From Gaertneriomyces semiglobifer (taxonomy: Eukaryota > Chytridiomycota > Chytridiomycetes > Spizellomycetales > Spizellomycetaceae), in assembly GCA_025558075.1 (NCBI GenBank), contig JAHLKF010000002.1, positions 558,001 through 622,000 on the forward strand: a stretch of 64,000 nt of DNA, in the 5' to 3' direction. This document shows, piece by piece, positions 37,907 to 49,061 of this stretch (positions within the stretch are counted from its first letter, which is position 1; each line of letters opens with the position of its first letter). The notes under the pieces were generated by a model that saw nothing but the letters and a program-made list of their open reading frames with translations, was not told the DNA's origin and searched no databases. Both the position numbers and the translations under genes were made by a program.

Positions 37907-38637
37907 TTTGTGCGTTTGACTGTGATAGGCGGTGAAGCAAGATGGTGATGAGTAGGATGAAGATCTCGTAACGACTGGTGTTGCTGATGGCTGCAACTTC
38001 AACTGTCGTAGTAATCATGCGCGGGTGTTGTTGTCATGGCAACTTCCACATCGTTCCTGGCTCAACCCGACTATCAATAAGACACGTCTTTATCGTTGTC
38101 ATGAATGGTATTATGTAACCTTTCGTGGCGCCGGCGCGGGTTTCCAATTTCCTGAAACTCCGCTCAATGTACGCGAAGGGCCGAGGTTAATTAAACGAGT
38201 TGAACTCGAGGACATTGACCTGAGCCCAAACCAATACTTGCAAGCGACACGGAAAAGATGAGAGAATGTCGTGGCTATCTCTCCTGAGTGTGCTGAGGGG
38301 AATAGCAAGTGCCGGTGTCAAGCCCCGCAAAAGGAAGCTGCTGGTTGAGAACTATGGAAAAGAATGCCGCACGTACGGAGAAAGGAATGTCGCTCGTACG
38401 CATTACCCGGGTTTCGCCTTTCAGGTCTTGTAAGACACAGAGTCGTCGCATTGCAGAAGGTGATTTAGATGGCTTGGTGGCGAGTAAGAGCAAAAAACAA
38501 CAGCAGGACAGTTCGCAAGATATAAAAGGCGTAGATGCAACCGTCCGGATCGTCTTCTCCACTGACCGCCCAACGCGCCAAACACTGATATCCAACCAAA
38601 CCATTACTAGCAGGCCTTCAAACGCGACTACACAATA
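37907..38637. other. Divergent intergenic region
   Basis: 731 bp between peroxiredoxin (-) and the secreted low-complexity protein (+). No credible gene. A TATA box at 38521 serves the plus-strand gene. Confidence 0.5.
38521..38528 (+). promoter_or_regulatory. TATA box of the low-complexity secreted protein gene
   Basis: TATAAAAG, 117 bp before the ATG at 38638. Good consensus and position. Confidence 0.55.
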
Positions 38638-39240
38638 ATGCACTTCAACAAGATCGTATATCTTTCGGCTGCCGCTCTGGCGACTGCCAGCACTTTCGCA
38701 CAAAATACCCCTGCCAGCGACACCGTAGTCGCAATCACTGCAACGGCTACTACAACAGAAACGGGCATCTTGACAATTGCTTCCGCCAGTAACAGCGTAA
38801 CTGCAGCTACTGCCACCGCTACGGAGACCGCGGCGCCTAAAGCCAAAGGTAAAAAACAAGCGACCGTAACAATCATCATCAGCAATGGCGTCACAACCAC
38901 CATCCTGCCGACTGCTGCACCCAAAGGAAAGAAAGCAAAGGAAGTCTCTGCTACCCTTACTGGAACTGCCACTGCGACTGCCACTCCTGCTGCAGCTAAG
39001 AAGGGCAACGGTCAGGCAAAAAAAGAAAAGAAAGGCGGCCAGAAAGGTCAGAAAGGTCAGAAAGGCCAGAAGAAAGGTGAACAACCCTCTGGAACCGTTA
39101 TTGTCGCGGCTCCTACGGAGTCGGCACCAGCACCCACACCCGTCGTAACCTCAGGCATCGAAATAGTCCAAGCCCCACCGGTCATCGCAATTCCGGGTGC
39201 AGCGGGTGCCGTTCTGTTCGGCAGACGTCGGCGATTTTGA
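38638..39240 (+). CDS. Low-complexity secreted protein, Ala/Thr- then Lys/Gly/Gln-rich
   Basis: Single exon, 200 residues, not assignable to a family. Signal peptide at residues 1-21 (IVYLSAAALATASTFA then QNTP). The mature part is Thr/Ala-rich with TATATTTETG-type stretches likely to be O-glycosylated, then a very basic block with a GQK triplet repeat (GGQKGQKGQKGQKK), a Pro/Val-rich segment (APAPTPVVTSG) and a short hydrophobic stretch (VIAIPGAAGAVLF) ending in GRRRRF. The hydrophobic end is too short and too basic for a standard GPI signal. It looks like a secreted or wall-associated protein. The complementary strand is also open for 269 codons through biased composition and is judged a shadow. 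Confidence 0.75.
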   Translation: MHFNKIVYLSAAALATASTFAQNTPASDTVVAITATATTTETGILTIASASNSVTAATATATETAAPKAKGKKQATVTIIISNGVTTTILPTAAPKGKKAKEVSATLTGTATATATPAAAKKGNGQAKKEKKGGQKGQKGQKGQKKGEQPSGTVIVAAPTESAPAPTPVVTSGIEIVQAPPVIAIPGAAGAVLFGRRRRF

Positions 39241-39491
39241 TCGCGTACATAGTTACACGTAGTTGGCAACAACATCTTTGTATAGTCTTTGTAGTTTCAA
39301 CGCCGCTGGCGGGTTGAAGGTACTAGCTTTTTTTGTATCAATCGGTATATCAATCGTATTTCAATTTTACCAAAGCGTTGAACTCAACGAGGGCCTAGTC
39401 TGTTAATTGAGCGCTCCATGCTACATTGAACATCAGCTCTATCGATGCTGATGCGTGGTGCTATATCAATATCGTAAGGGTAGGATTTTAA

Positions 39492-40683
39492 TCAGTGATG
39501 GGGAATTGCTACAACTACTGCTGTTACAACCACACCCAGCGCTGCGGACAACCCTACAGTCACTCTCCGTACGTGATCCTGTTGATCAAGAACCAACGGT
39601 TCCTTCACCTCTACAGAAACCACCCTATACCGCTTGTTTCCTTTTGGTCTGTCCCAGGCGGCATACTCCTCTTTCCCACTGTTCCCTGTCTCTGCATCAA
39701 CAATTCCAGTATCTTCCACAAACACTTCGCGTTCCTGACTTTGAGCCTTCCATAAACAGACTTTGCTTTGGAACGTGTATACAAAACCAGTGCTCCCAGC
39801 GATGAAAGGAAACACCGCTATTCGGGCCCAGCGATTGATGTCGAAGTATATCTACGCGTAATCAATTATCAGCAATGATTAGATGTGAAGTGAACGAACC
39901 AGAATCCAACTACTCACCAAACAAAATGCAGCAATGAAACCAAGAAGGAAAAGGATTATTGCAACCCCCAATCTCTCCAAACGTGATACGGTCTGGATAT
40001 TTTCAGCAGCATGCTTCGTAAAAGCTGGTATACTCGACGACGAAATGATGTCAAAGCAATGCCGGGCGGCCGGTGCAAATACGCAAGGATGAGTTGTATG
40101 TTTAGCATGTTCAACAATGGCCATGCGCATGGGTCCTGGTATGTTCAGTTCAGAATCGCCGCCGCTGGTGAAGAATATCTTAATTGCCGCATTGACTTCG
40201 TGCCGAAATGGTTGCGCATCAACAGGTGCAGTCGACAAATCCGATTGAGTATCCACAATGACTTTGTGAAGGTTACGCGCTGTTGGGATGGAGTCGAAGA
40301 AGGAGTCGTTGTGCGGACTGGTTGTATGAGTTGAGACACCAGATGTCAGATCAAAGTCGGTCGGTGGTGGCGAGAGTGCCTTTTCCGCTGGAGGTAAATC
40401 GTTGAAACGACTTCTGTAAGATACGAACCACTGCAGCCTTTAATTATCACTATTAGTATTCTCAGCACCTAAAAGACGCAACGACAATCTCGTTGTAGAT
40501 CACTTACGCATCTAAATTCTCCCGACAAAATGTTTTATTTTCCAAATACCTTTGGAGATCCTTCAACGACATGGGAGAGCAGGTAGAACCCTGTAGGATG
40601 CGAAGCAGTGTCTGTTCATTGCTTTCTGACACCCGTCGCCGCAATCCGAGAACTTGTGCCAAGTTGTTCGTAGTATTCGGCAT
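39492..40683 (-). CDS. RGS-domain membrane protein (Rax1-like)
   Basis: Regulator-of-G-protein-signalling domain followed by membrane helices. ATG 40683 (MPNTTNNLAQVLGLRRRVSE). The RGS begins SLKDLQRYLENKTFCRENLD and, across an intron (about 40433-40507), ALQWFVSYRSRF; it resumes after a hydrophilic insert with FRHEVNAAIKIFFTSGGDSE + LNIPGPMR and PCVFAPAARHCFDIISSSSI. Membrane helices: LGVAIILFLLGFIAAFCLV, then after an intron RWARIAVFPFIAGSTGFVYT, and near the C-terminus VTVGLSAALGVVVTAVVVAI. This matches yeast Rax1, which marks bud sites, and related fungal RGS membrane proteins. RGS proteins speed GTP hydrolysis by G-alpha subunits; whether this one does is not shown by sequence. Stop at 39492. 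Confidence 0.78.
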
Positions 40684-41339
40684 GCTGTTGGATGTAAGAA
40701 TAAGCCTACATGAAAAGCGCTCCACAGCGGAAGAGCGACCCCCACAACCTACTCTGAAAATAAGGGAGGACGAACCTGACACTCTCGTGTTCCACAGAGT
40801 CGCGAGCAAAGAATTTGGTCAGTGGACAAAGCACGACTGTTGACTATTTTCGGCCGCAAGAGAGAATCGGATCACACTTATAGGGCTCGTCGGGATCGTA
40901 GTGTGAAGTCATCGACAGGCGCAAGCCCGTCACAATTCTATATTTAAGGAAACGAAGCGCGGGCTTCATTGAGGTGAAACGGATATCCAATTCAGGAAAG
41001 CGACAGAGTGTTCAATGAAATCTTGTACAAAACATCTAACTGACCCTCCCGCCGTAACATTTGCTTCGCATCGTACAGCGTGGAAATCGTCCAGATTTTT
41101 TGAGTTGACCGATTGCGGCAGCTTTGACCCGGAAATGCAGGCCGTCCTGCTTCGTGCGTGTGCGGACTCGAAACGAAGGTGTTTACGTCAGCTTACTCCG
41201 ACATGCGCGCGTTCATGACTTTATGGCGGTTTCTCAACACGCAGCAAAGAGAAGATATTAATGCCATGTTATTGTGTTGAGGACCTATCCTGGCGTTGTT
41301 TACGTAGGGTCATGCATGCCCAAGACACAAAGCATGTGT
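40684..41339. other. Intergenic region upstream of the RGS gene
   Basis: About 650 bp. A 67-codon plus-strand frame with ATG at 41015 has no recognised motif and is judged doubtful. No other gene seen. Confidence 0.4.
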
Positions 41340-42360
41340 CAACTTGCCGCTTGTTCTTCCGCCTGAGATTTTGCATGCCATTCTACTATGGTTTCATCGC
41401 ACGCCAGATCTCGTGACGTTGTGCAAATGCTGAGACGTTAACCGAACATGGAAGGATGGAGTGAAAAGCAACCGTTGCTGTTCAACCCTTGGTTGATGGA
41501 GGAGTAACAAAACGTGTACAGATTCTCGCCAACGCGTTTGTCTGCGACACTTTCACCTCCGAAGCCTCCGAAACCTCTGAAACGGCCGCGCGCACCCGAA
41601 ATACTCACCCTTGAACCACAAACACCGCGGTCACGGCCTTCTGCACCGGTGTCTAATCCCTTACTGGGTCTCTGATGAGGATTTTAGCAGCCTGGAAGTC
41701 GATGAGGCGTTGGGATCCTAACAGTCACTGAACTGAAAGCTTTACCGTTGAAATTTGCGGTTGCTGCTGGAACCCAAGCTGGCTTATAGACGGAATTGAT
41801 GTTCGGGTTGCTTTTGTCCGGTACAATTACAGTTACAGCAGCTTACAACACTCGCAATCGAAGAACATTTGGATATTATGCTTTCTGGATTTCACATCTT
41901 ATGTTTGAGCTCACGTCAGTATTCGGATGCTGCTATCAGTCGCTTCGGGCGTAATGCGCTCCAAAACATGGAACTAGAGGGGCTGCGACAATCGGTCCCG
42001 AGTCTCCACCCCATTGAAAGCCAGTACTGTCGGAGTTTGGCCACGATATGCCGGGACACGGTGTTAACACTGCTGGATGAAGTTGGTATTCTCTCATGCC
42101 CGCTGGAGAGCTTGATCGTCCGGGATCGTGCCGTGAGACAGTTATCACAGCAAGAGGCCTCCGACGATGCCGATAAACTCTTCGGCCTTTTCTGGTCACG
42201 GATTGTGCTGTTGATTGCTTCCTGGAGCTACCTTTTGCCGGTAGCAGTTTTACCGGTAGTGGAAGTGCTACTGGTACGGAAAGAACTAGAAACAGTTGCA
42301 ACGGAGGCATCATGGATCAGAACTATTCTACAGTTACCGGACGCTCGCCATATAGAATGA
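41340..42360 (+). pseudogene. Decayed F-box-like gene
   Basis: On the plus strand at about 41350-41450 one frame reads LPLVLPPEILHAILLWFHRT + PDLVTLCKC, then a TGA, then DVNRTWKDG. This has the LPPEIL...L...VNRTW pattern of an F-box, but the frame is broken by stop codons and shifts frame downstream. A 163-codon open frame follows (41869-42360, HILCLSSRQYSDAAISRFGR), possibly part of the former repeat region. No start, consistent introns or intact frame could be assembled, so I call it a remnant. An intact gene with unusual introns cannot be excluded. Confidence 0.35.
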
Positions 42361-42480
42361 ACCAATGAAAAAGGCCTTGAAAGCACTATACATGGCTCTA
42401 CCTCCCAGTGGCGACCCGATGGGGAAGGCTTTATTATAGACCAGGGTCGGCGAACAGGTGCAGATGTCAAGATTGAGGGT

Positions 42481-42575
42481 TAGTCGAAAGAAATCCAGGT
42501 TTAGCTTGAACGTATTTCCTTGCTCGTGCTCTCCCAGGAAATACGTTCAAGCTAAACCTGGATTTCTTTCGACTA
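42481..42575. repeat. Perfect 40-bp inverted repeat with 15-nt loop
   Basis: Left arm 42481-42520, loop 42521-42535, right arm 42536-42575. The arms begin TAGTCGAAAG and end ATTTCCT and are exact reverse complements over all 40 positions; identity stops at both outer edges. The RNA would fold into a 40-bp perfect stem. It sits in the decayed F-box-like region. No terminal duplication or transposase is visible, so the element type is unknown. Confidence 0.97.
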
Positions 42576-43215
42576 TGCATTTTTGCGAAGAGAGCGATAG
42601 ACGAACATGTTGAAATTGGTGGAACAACTGCACGTCAGATACTGGTTCAAGTAGTCGGCAGGAGCACGCTATTTTTTTGAACAGCGTCTGCAGCCGGCAG
42701 GGATCTACATTGTCGTTCAACTGGGTGGTGTCAAGTCTCCGCGCGGTTTGGAACATGTCAGCACATTTCTTGACAGAATTCCTTTCTTATATCGTCTATT
42801 CAAATACCGGGTGACATCCGCCATGGATATTCTGGGTTTTCCATCGACATCCGAGCTCGAAAAGCGAATGAAGTTGCAGACGCGACCATGTACATTTAAT
42901 CATGCCCTGCTTTTGCCTTGGGCTAGGTGGTACGGTCGTGTGTCCTTGAGTTACGATTCGAGCTATTTGTTTGTAGATGGGATCTCCATGCAAGGCGTAC
43001 TGCTAGCAGCAAACAGAAGTAGAACTGTAGATGGCAACGACTTTGGCAAGGTTCGGGTGTGGTAGGTAGATTGATCATTATTCATGTACAGGGGAAACTC
43101 TACTTATATGTATATATACGAAAACGGCGTTCAGTAAGCTACTTTCATAAGAGGTATCAATTTCAATGAACCGTCCAGCGGCATTGAAGGTTTTTTAACT
43201 TGACCAAAACTTTCT
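42576..43215 (+). other. Possible gene remnant right of the hairpin
   Basis: A plus-strand frame open from about 42690 to 43065 (ATG at 42748) encodes LEHVSTFLDRIPFLYRLFKY and MDILGFPSTSELEKRMKLQ, which could be the leucine-rich tail of an F-box protein. No intact gene can be assembled. The rest, to the lipase stop, shows nothing. Confidence 0.25.
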
Positions 43216-44492
43216 TCAGCACCAGGGACCGAACGGGTAATCGAAGTAACCCATAAGGTGGTGAACAATGTTCGGGATGATCGTGGTTGCCGCGCAAGCA
43301 GCCGCCTCACTCACCGAATCATCGCATTGAGATAACCGACCGCGGCCGTCCAACCAGTGTTCAGCGCGGTGGTGCTGGAAACCAAGGAATCGTGGGGGAA
43401 TGAGGGGAATGACATCGTCATCGTGAGTGACCCGGAAAATGTTTTTGGAAAACGGGAGCGTGTACACCCAGTCGGCCCACATCTTGTTTCCAACGCGTGG
43501 TTCGCCAAAAGTAAAGACTTTAATACGGTCGCCCATTGAAGTTCCAAGGAAATCGTACAAGTCAATGGCTGCGATGATACCGATAGCACCTCCCATGCTG
43601 TGTCCCACGATGTTCACTGTGTAGCCTCTAGCAGGTCCTTCAAGGAGACTTTTCACGGTTTCTCGTACGGTGGACTGAGCCGCGCGGTAGGAATCTCTGA
43701 AGCCACCGTGGATCTGCGCACCTTTCGGGACCTTCAGATGTTCTGTTGTGAAGGCTGCGTCGACCTTGTAAAGCTTTAAGTCGGTAATCAAATTGCGGAC
43801 AGAGAGCGTGCCACGGAAGGAAACCACAATCGATTTTTGAGATGGGTTGTACCCAATGAAGCCGACAGTGTTGGTAAGCAGATCGTCGAATTTTTTCACG
43901 ATAATGGTCCCTTTGGTGCTTCCTGTGCAACGTTCACGACACGTCCAATTGTCAATGCCGGCAAGACAGTCTGCGAGTAACGTGTCAATGGTGGTTCCCT
44001 TATGAATCATACGTAAAGATATTACTAACAAGCAGCTGCTGCGTATCCTTGATGGAGTTTGAGTTGATCCAGGACAGGTCCCGAGATGTAATTCGCTCTC
44101 TTCTCAAGGGACGATGTAGAGTTGGACGCAAAGGCAGCTTGATCGGCGTTGACTTGGGGAGTTACTTCGGTAACAACGTCAGCATTGTTCTTCTCAGCTT
44201 CGCGGGCAATGACGCCACTGATAGCCGAAGCCCGAAGGTCGGCGACCATATCAGGAGTCGCTTCTCCGCCGATCACCTGGTTAATGAAACGCACATCGTT
44301 AATGACAAGCAAGGATGTGAAAGCTTGAAGTCAGCCTACATCAGACAAGAACTGAAGACGTATAGCTTCAGCATTTTGCGCTTGAGCCGTGAGTTCCTGC
44401 CGACTCTTAAGATTCGCGATGCCTGGGGCGGCTTGAACGTTCCAAGCTGCAACACAGGCAAGCAGAGCGAAAATAGGGCGCAAAGCTGGCAT
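43216..44492 (-). CDS. Secreted class 3 (fungal) lipase with Kex2-type propeptide
   Basis: Alpha/beta-hydrolase of the Lipase_3 family, hydrolysing acylglycerols outside the cell. Three exons checked in phase: 44492-44340, 44276-44030 and 43970-43216, 384 residues. Signal peptide MPALRPIFALLACVAAWNVQ, then a propeptide ending SSLEKR, a dibasic Kex2-type cleavage site, before ANYISGP. The mature enzyme starts with the family helix LHQGYAAAAYC (formed across intron 2) and NWTCRERC. Catalytic elements: oxyanion/strand SFRGTLS, nucleophile elbow GHSMGG, and RVTHDDDVIPLIPP with the acidic residue; a His follows in QHHRAEHW or IVHHL. A TATA box lies 91 bp upstream. It is complete and looks functional. 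Confidence 0.93.
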
Positions 44493-44582
44493 TGTCGGGT
44501 TGTCTGTGTGAATGAGGTACTTCGAGTGGGAGATGTAGTTGTCTAAAGCCGAGTCGTGAGGGGAAGGGGCATCCCGTTCGTC

Positions 44583-44590
44583 TTTTTATA
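44583..44590 (-). promoter_or_regulatory. TATA box of the lipase gene
   Basis: TATAAAAA on the minus strand, 91 bp upstream of the ATG at 44492. Confidence 0.55.
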
Positions 44591-45187
44591 CACAAACGTG
44601 GGCTGTCATGTCATCAGGTTGGCGAGTGGTTTCGAAAGAAGAACTCCAACACAGTGGTGTGCCTTATCCGATGGTATGGAAGCGCATGGTGAACCCGGTC
44701 AACCGACTTGATGTGGAAATGCCAAAATAGGTATGGCGGCTGCTAGCATGGTTCATTTGCTAAACCCACACGACCAAGATGCCAACGTGGTTTTTCAGTA
44801 ACATGGAACAGAGCCCCATAGTTGGTTTTCTTCAACAATCCATTCGACTAATACGCGACTTCTTTTTTTGATGAGGTTCCTGTCGGAGTGAACCTCGTGG
44901 AGTCCATTTCAAAGCATCCGCCCAAGCACAAAGTATCCTTCTGACCCTGGCCATGCGCAATGAAAACTTCTCGCCATATCGTCCATCCATATGTCGCATG
45001 ATGGTCGTGTGGGTTGAGAACCCTGAATCCCTTGGCCATGGGTAATTAATGAAAATGTTTTGGCCTTAAAGTCGTGGCATCTCTCACCTGCGCTGCGTGA
45101 CCCATGGTACCGGTCCAGATTGGGGATGAGCTGCGTTTCGCACACCAGGGTTGTAGCTAAACTCAAAACGCCACCCAATGGGCGACT

Positions 45188-45236
45188 GGTCCAGGGTGTG
45201 ACACGGATGACGTCAGCAACTTCGGAACCCTGGACC
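45188..45236. promoter_or_regulatory. TGACGTCA site framed by a 10-bp inverted repeat
   Basis: GGTCCAGGGT at 45188-45197 and its exact reverse complement at 45227-45236 enclose TGACGTCA at 45208-45215, almost at the centre. TGACGTCA is the CRE/ATF bZIP core. About 700 bp upstream of the lipase start; role unknown. Confidence 0.3.
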
Positions 45237-45330
45237 CTGGAACCAGCTCTGCACAAAGTGTCGTCTGGTAGGCCACGCGAAGTGTTCACGTCGGCATTCG
45301 GCCAAGCAGTTCCGTAAACGCCGCGGGGAC

Positions 45331-45358
45331 AGGCGGGCTGGCGGGCTGGCGGGCTGGC
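45331..45358. repeat. Short GC-rich tandem repeat
   Basis: Three copies of the octamer GGCGGGCT followed by a partial copy. Simple sequence, non-coding. Confidence 0.7.
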
Positions 45359-46943
45359 GAGCACACCGCTGGGAGACGGCGACGAATCGCCGACGAATGC
45401 GTTCCATCCATGCGTCCATTTGGGTACTACATCGGCTGGCCATGGTGTGTGCATAAGAAGCAACCATCCCCACCCCTTTCCGCGATTGTTCTTGATTTGT
45501 CCAGATCAGACTGCTGCCGGACTGCCACTGCTGTCGGACTGCGTGCATGCGTGTACTGACAGGTACCACGTCGTTTCACCGGCAACAACACACGTCATAT
45601 GAATGGTTCCCGCTGGAATCTTTCCTATATTGTTCGCTAGTAGATCCGTTGAACTTTGTTAGTAATGGTCAACTAGATCCGTAGCCGCCCGCGTTAATAG
45701 AGCGGGCTTACCAATGCGCTCATTTCGTGAATGTCAGTGTTAATTGTTAATTGGGTCGTTGACGGCTCACTTGTCTACCAAGTCTTGGCCAACCAAACTG
45801 GGCTCGAAGCATTCCATCTCATCATTGATACCATCACTACGAGACTCCTCCCGGTCTAGCATGTTAGCATGTTCCAGCATCCTTCAAGGTCCGGAGATGT
45901 CGCGAGTCTTGGCAGCTGTCAGAACAGTGTAAAAGGATTGCACGTGTTTGTAGATGGACGAGATGGCGATCAGATGGACTTCTCTCACAGTCGCTGAGAC
46001 TATCGGTTACCGACGGCAGCTCTGCCGATTCACCTTCCAAGGAGCAAGCCATCCTCTGCAGCACCCGCGAATGGAAATGCTAGCTCCATGTCTCAAACGG
46101 ACCATAGTCTCTCTTTGGTTCGACACAAATTTGGACCATCTTCACCAACTTAAGGCTGGTAAAGTTACCAGCAGGAATCCATCACCAGCAGGGAGAAAAT
46201 GCTCTTGATGCTGGCCCATCCCGCTAGATCAACTCCGGGAATGCAAAAAGAGGTTTCGAGCGAACCCTATCTCTTCTTCTCCTCGTTAGGTATCCCTTTA
46301 CGGTAAGCTCACCAGAATTCCTTCTTTGAGACTCGCCTGCCGTTCACAGGCTGGGGAACTATGCGTATATATATGTGTAGAACATTATGCATCAAGCCAT
46401 TTACTGACCTGCAGGTCATCATCACTGCCGCGTAAGACTGAGGTAATGCTCCGCAGGGCAGTCCTCACCGGGAGGCATACACAGCAACACTTAGCGCCTA
46501 ACTAATACAACGCCCCCGTCTGCCGTCCATCCGCTTTGCGATCATCTTCTTTGCCGCATCCGTATTACTGGCTGTATATGTATGATCATATATGCGCTCT
46601 GCCGTTACCGCTCAGAGTGTTCAAAGATCAACGTCGTGGCGCGTTACGACACCAAAAGTTAACCAAAAAGAATCTCCGCCAGTTCCCGCAATTTATTTAT
46701 ACCCTCTATTAGGCCCTTCACGATTTATTAGCTTTTCTTACTCTGGAGGTTCGGGCAAAAGAGGACTGAAGCTACTGCTGCATAGAAGACCTACTTCTTT
46801 CTCGAGTGAGATCGCCGATGATGTTAACAGATATAACTCCCAAAATTGTCCGAGGTAGGTTCTTGACATGGTCCCGTCAACGGATCGCGAATCCACGCTA
46901 ATACGCCGGTAATGCCATCGGTAACGTAGGATGCCTCACTTCG

Positions 46944-49061
46944 ATGCGCCATCCAGTGCGTGGCGCCTGCAGGGACATGTCCACCGTGACGCCAGTGATC
47001 AAGCCAAAGTCATTTCTAAGACGCCACGGTGGGAAGATGGTTTTAGGAATAGTCACGCTAGGGGTTGGAGCATTCTCATATGGTGGGTACTCTTGAATAC
47101 CTTCAAGTCTCTGGCATTCTACTAATGATTGACATTGCCAGAGGTCTACAATGCTCGTACGCCCCCTGCACAGTTTGAATGGGATCACAGCAAGAAGACC
47201 ATCGCGATCCTTGGTTCCGGATGGGCCGCCACATCGCTTTTGAAAGACTTGGACACACAAAACTACAACGTTGTAGTGGTGAGCCCACGGAACTACTTCC
47301 TCTTCACTCCGTTACTTCCAAGGTCCGCCTGCATGCACTCAGCGCTGGTGACCTCGTCCTAAACTTCTGTGAAGTTGCACTGTAGGGACCGTTGAACTCC
47401 GCAGCATCATGATGCCCATGCGGTACATCACTCGCTTCAAGCCACGTCAGATACTGTTTGCAGAAGCAGCCTGCACGGACATTGATCATGAGAACAAAAT
47501 TTTAACAGTTGAAGGTAATTTCAGATGTTTGAATCATCAGAAATCGTTCGAAAACGAACTGACGACATGGAACAGATAATTCTGAGGTTGTCGGCGATAC
47601 GTCGACTCAGAAGATCCACTATGACTACCTTGTTGTCGCCTGCGGTGCGGAAAACGCGACTTTTGGGATTCCAGGCGTGCGGGAATTTGCGTGTTTCCTT
47701 AAGGAAGCTTGGTTAGTAAGGACCATCAGTGACATAGGACGTTGTGCAACTTCCTTCGGTTTGATTTTAACCATCAACAACAGGGATGCCAAAAAGATTC
47801 GAACCAAACTGATGGATTGCATGGAGACGGCAGCTTTTCCCGGACAAGCAGACAGTGAAATAGAGCGTTTGCTCCATATGGTAGTAGTTGGTGGTGGCCC
47901 GACGGGTGTTGAGTATGCTGCGGAATTACACGACTTTCTCATAGAAGACTTGGTAGGATTGCGCTTTTTTGCCCTCTCCGCTGTATGCTGTTGACGCCGT
48001 GTCTGTCTAGGCTGACTGGTACCCCGAGTTAGCTCCCAAGTTGAAAATCACCTTGGTGGAGGCACTGCCTCATGTGCTGCCATCCTTTTCAAAAGAGCTG
48101 ATCAACTACACTGAGGAACACTTTGCAAAGGCCAAGGTCCAGATTTTGAGTAACACGATGGTCAAGCAAGTCACGCAAAAGGAATTGGTGGTCCAAAATC
48201 AACAGAAGCAACTAGAGAAAATACCATATGGTGAGAGAACATGTGCAATATTACGTCAATGTTTCCGTCGACTGATTGTTTTCGGATAGGTCTGCTTGTG
48301 TGGGCGACAGGGAATACGGCCCGACAAGTTGTCGCTGATCTTATCAAGAAGCTGCCGTCGAATTTGCAAACGCAGCGGTAAGCCTGGTTATCAAATGCCT
48401 GTAACTTTCAGCAGCGCTGACCCCGGTCATGCAGACGTGGCCTTACAGTGGATGAGTACTTGCGTGTTAAGGGTGCACCTGACATTTATGCCCTGGGTGA
48501 CGCATCCGCGACCAAGTAAGTGACCATATTACAAGCACATCATAACCATGTTTCACACCCTGCTGAATAAATCAGGTGGCCACCAACCGCCCAAGTTGCG
48601 AGTAGACAGGGTCATTACTTGGCGGCAGTCTTTAACACAATGGGCAGTGTGAACGCAGATAAGATGAAAATCGAATCATCTGGCGAGACCCCTGCGGCTG
48701 TCATTGAGGATATCGTCAAACCATTTACCTACTCGCATCTTGGTGCACTGGCGTAAGTATGTGCTCCATTGCTGATTTTAGTGTCAGAAGTTCATCATCC
48801 TTTGATTCGCACTCTAGCTACATTGGCTCAGATAAAGCCATCGCGGATCTCCCCGGCAATGTACACATCGGAGGCGCCGTTACTTTCTGGTTCTGGAAGA
48901 GTGTTTACCTGAACAAGTATGGCTTGCTTTATAATTGTGTCTCTGGATGAAATTGCTCATCTTCGACTCTCGATAGTCTCTTTTCACTCCGCAATCGCAT
49001 GCTAGTTGCCTTCGACTGGATCAAGAAGTCTACGTTCGGCAGGGATATTTCAAGAGAATAA
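46944..49061 (+). CDS. Alternative (type II) NADH dehydrogenase, mitochondrial
   Basis: Single-subunit, rotenone-insensitive NADH:ubiquinone oxidoreductase (NDH-2; Nde/Ndi type) on the inner mitochondrial membrane; passes electrons to quinone without pumping protons. The ATG at 46944 gives an Arg-rich presequence and hydrophobic segment ([20 protein letters not shown], then [15 protein letters not shown]), spliced to [19 protein letters not shown]. The first Rossmann motif for FAD is [17 protein letters not shown], the second for [24 protein letters not shown]. Also [67 protein letters not shown], and [17 protein letters not shown]-terminus [16 protein letters not shown] with TAA at 49059-49061. 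About eight introns. No EF-hand insertion is visible. Matrix- or outer-facing side cannot be decided; the presequence-helix layout is common to external enzymes. Confidence 0.92.

Larger units (their letters stand above)
44493..46943. other. 2.4-kb region without supported genes
   Basis: Between the lipase (-) and NDH-2 (+). A minus-strand open frame of 184 codons (44909-45463) and several shorter ones lack motifs, and their composition follows local GC-rich tandem sequence. Small features seen: a TGACGTCA site centred in a 10-bp inverted repeat (45188-45236) and a GGCGGGCT tandem repeat (45331-45360). Confidence 0.45.

Noticed and set aside
38275..39084. 269-codon minus-strand open frame rich in Ser/Gly and Phe/Leu
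   Set aside because: It lies antisense to the secreted protein gene, whose signal peptide and TATA box support the plus strand. The openness follows from Ala/Thr/Lys codon bias.
44909..45463. 184-codon minus-strand open frame
   Set aside because: No motif, no clear ATG context, and it runs through tandem GC-rich repeats; probably chance.
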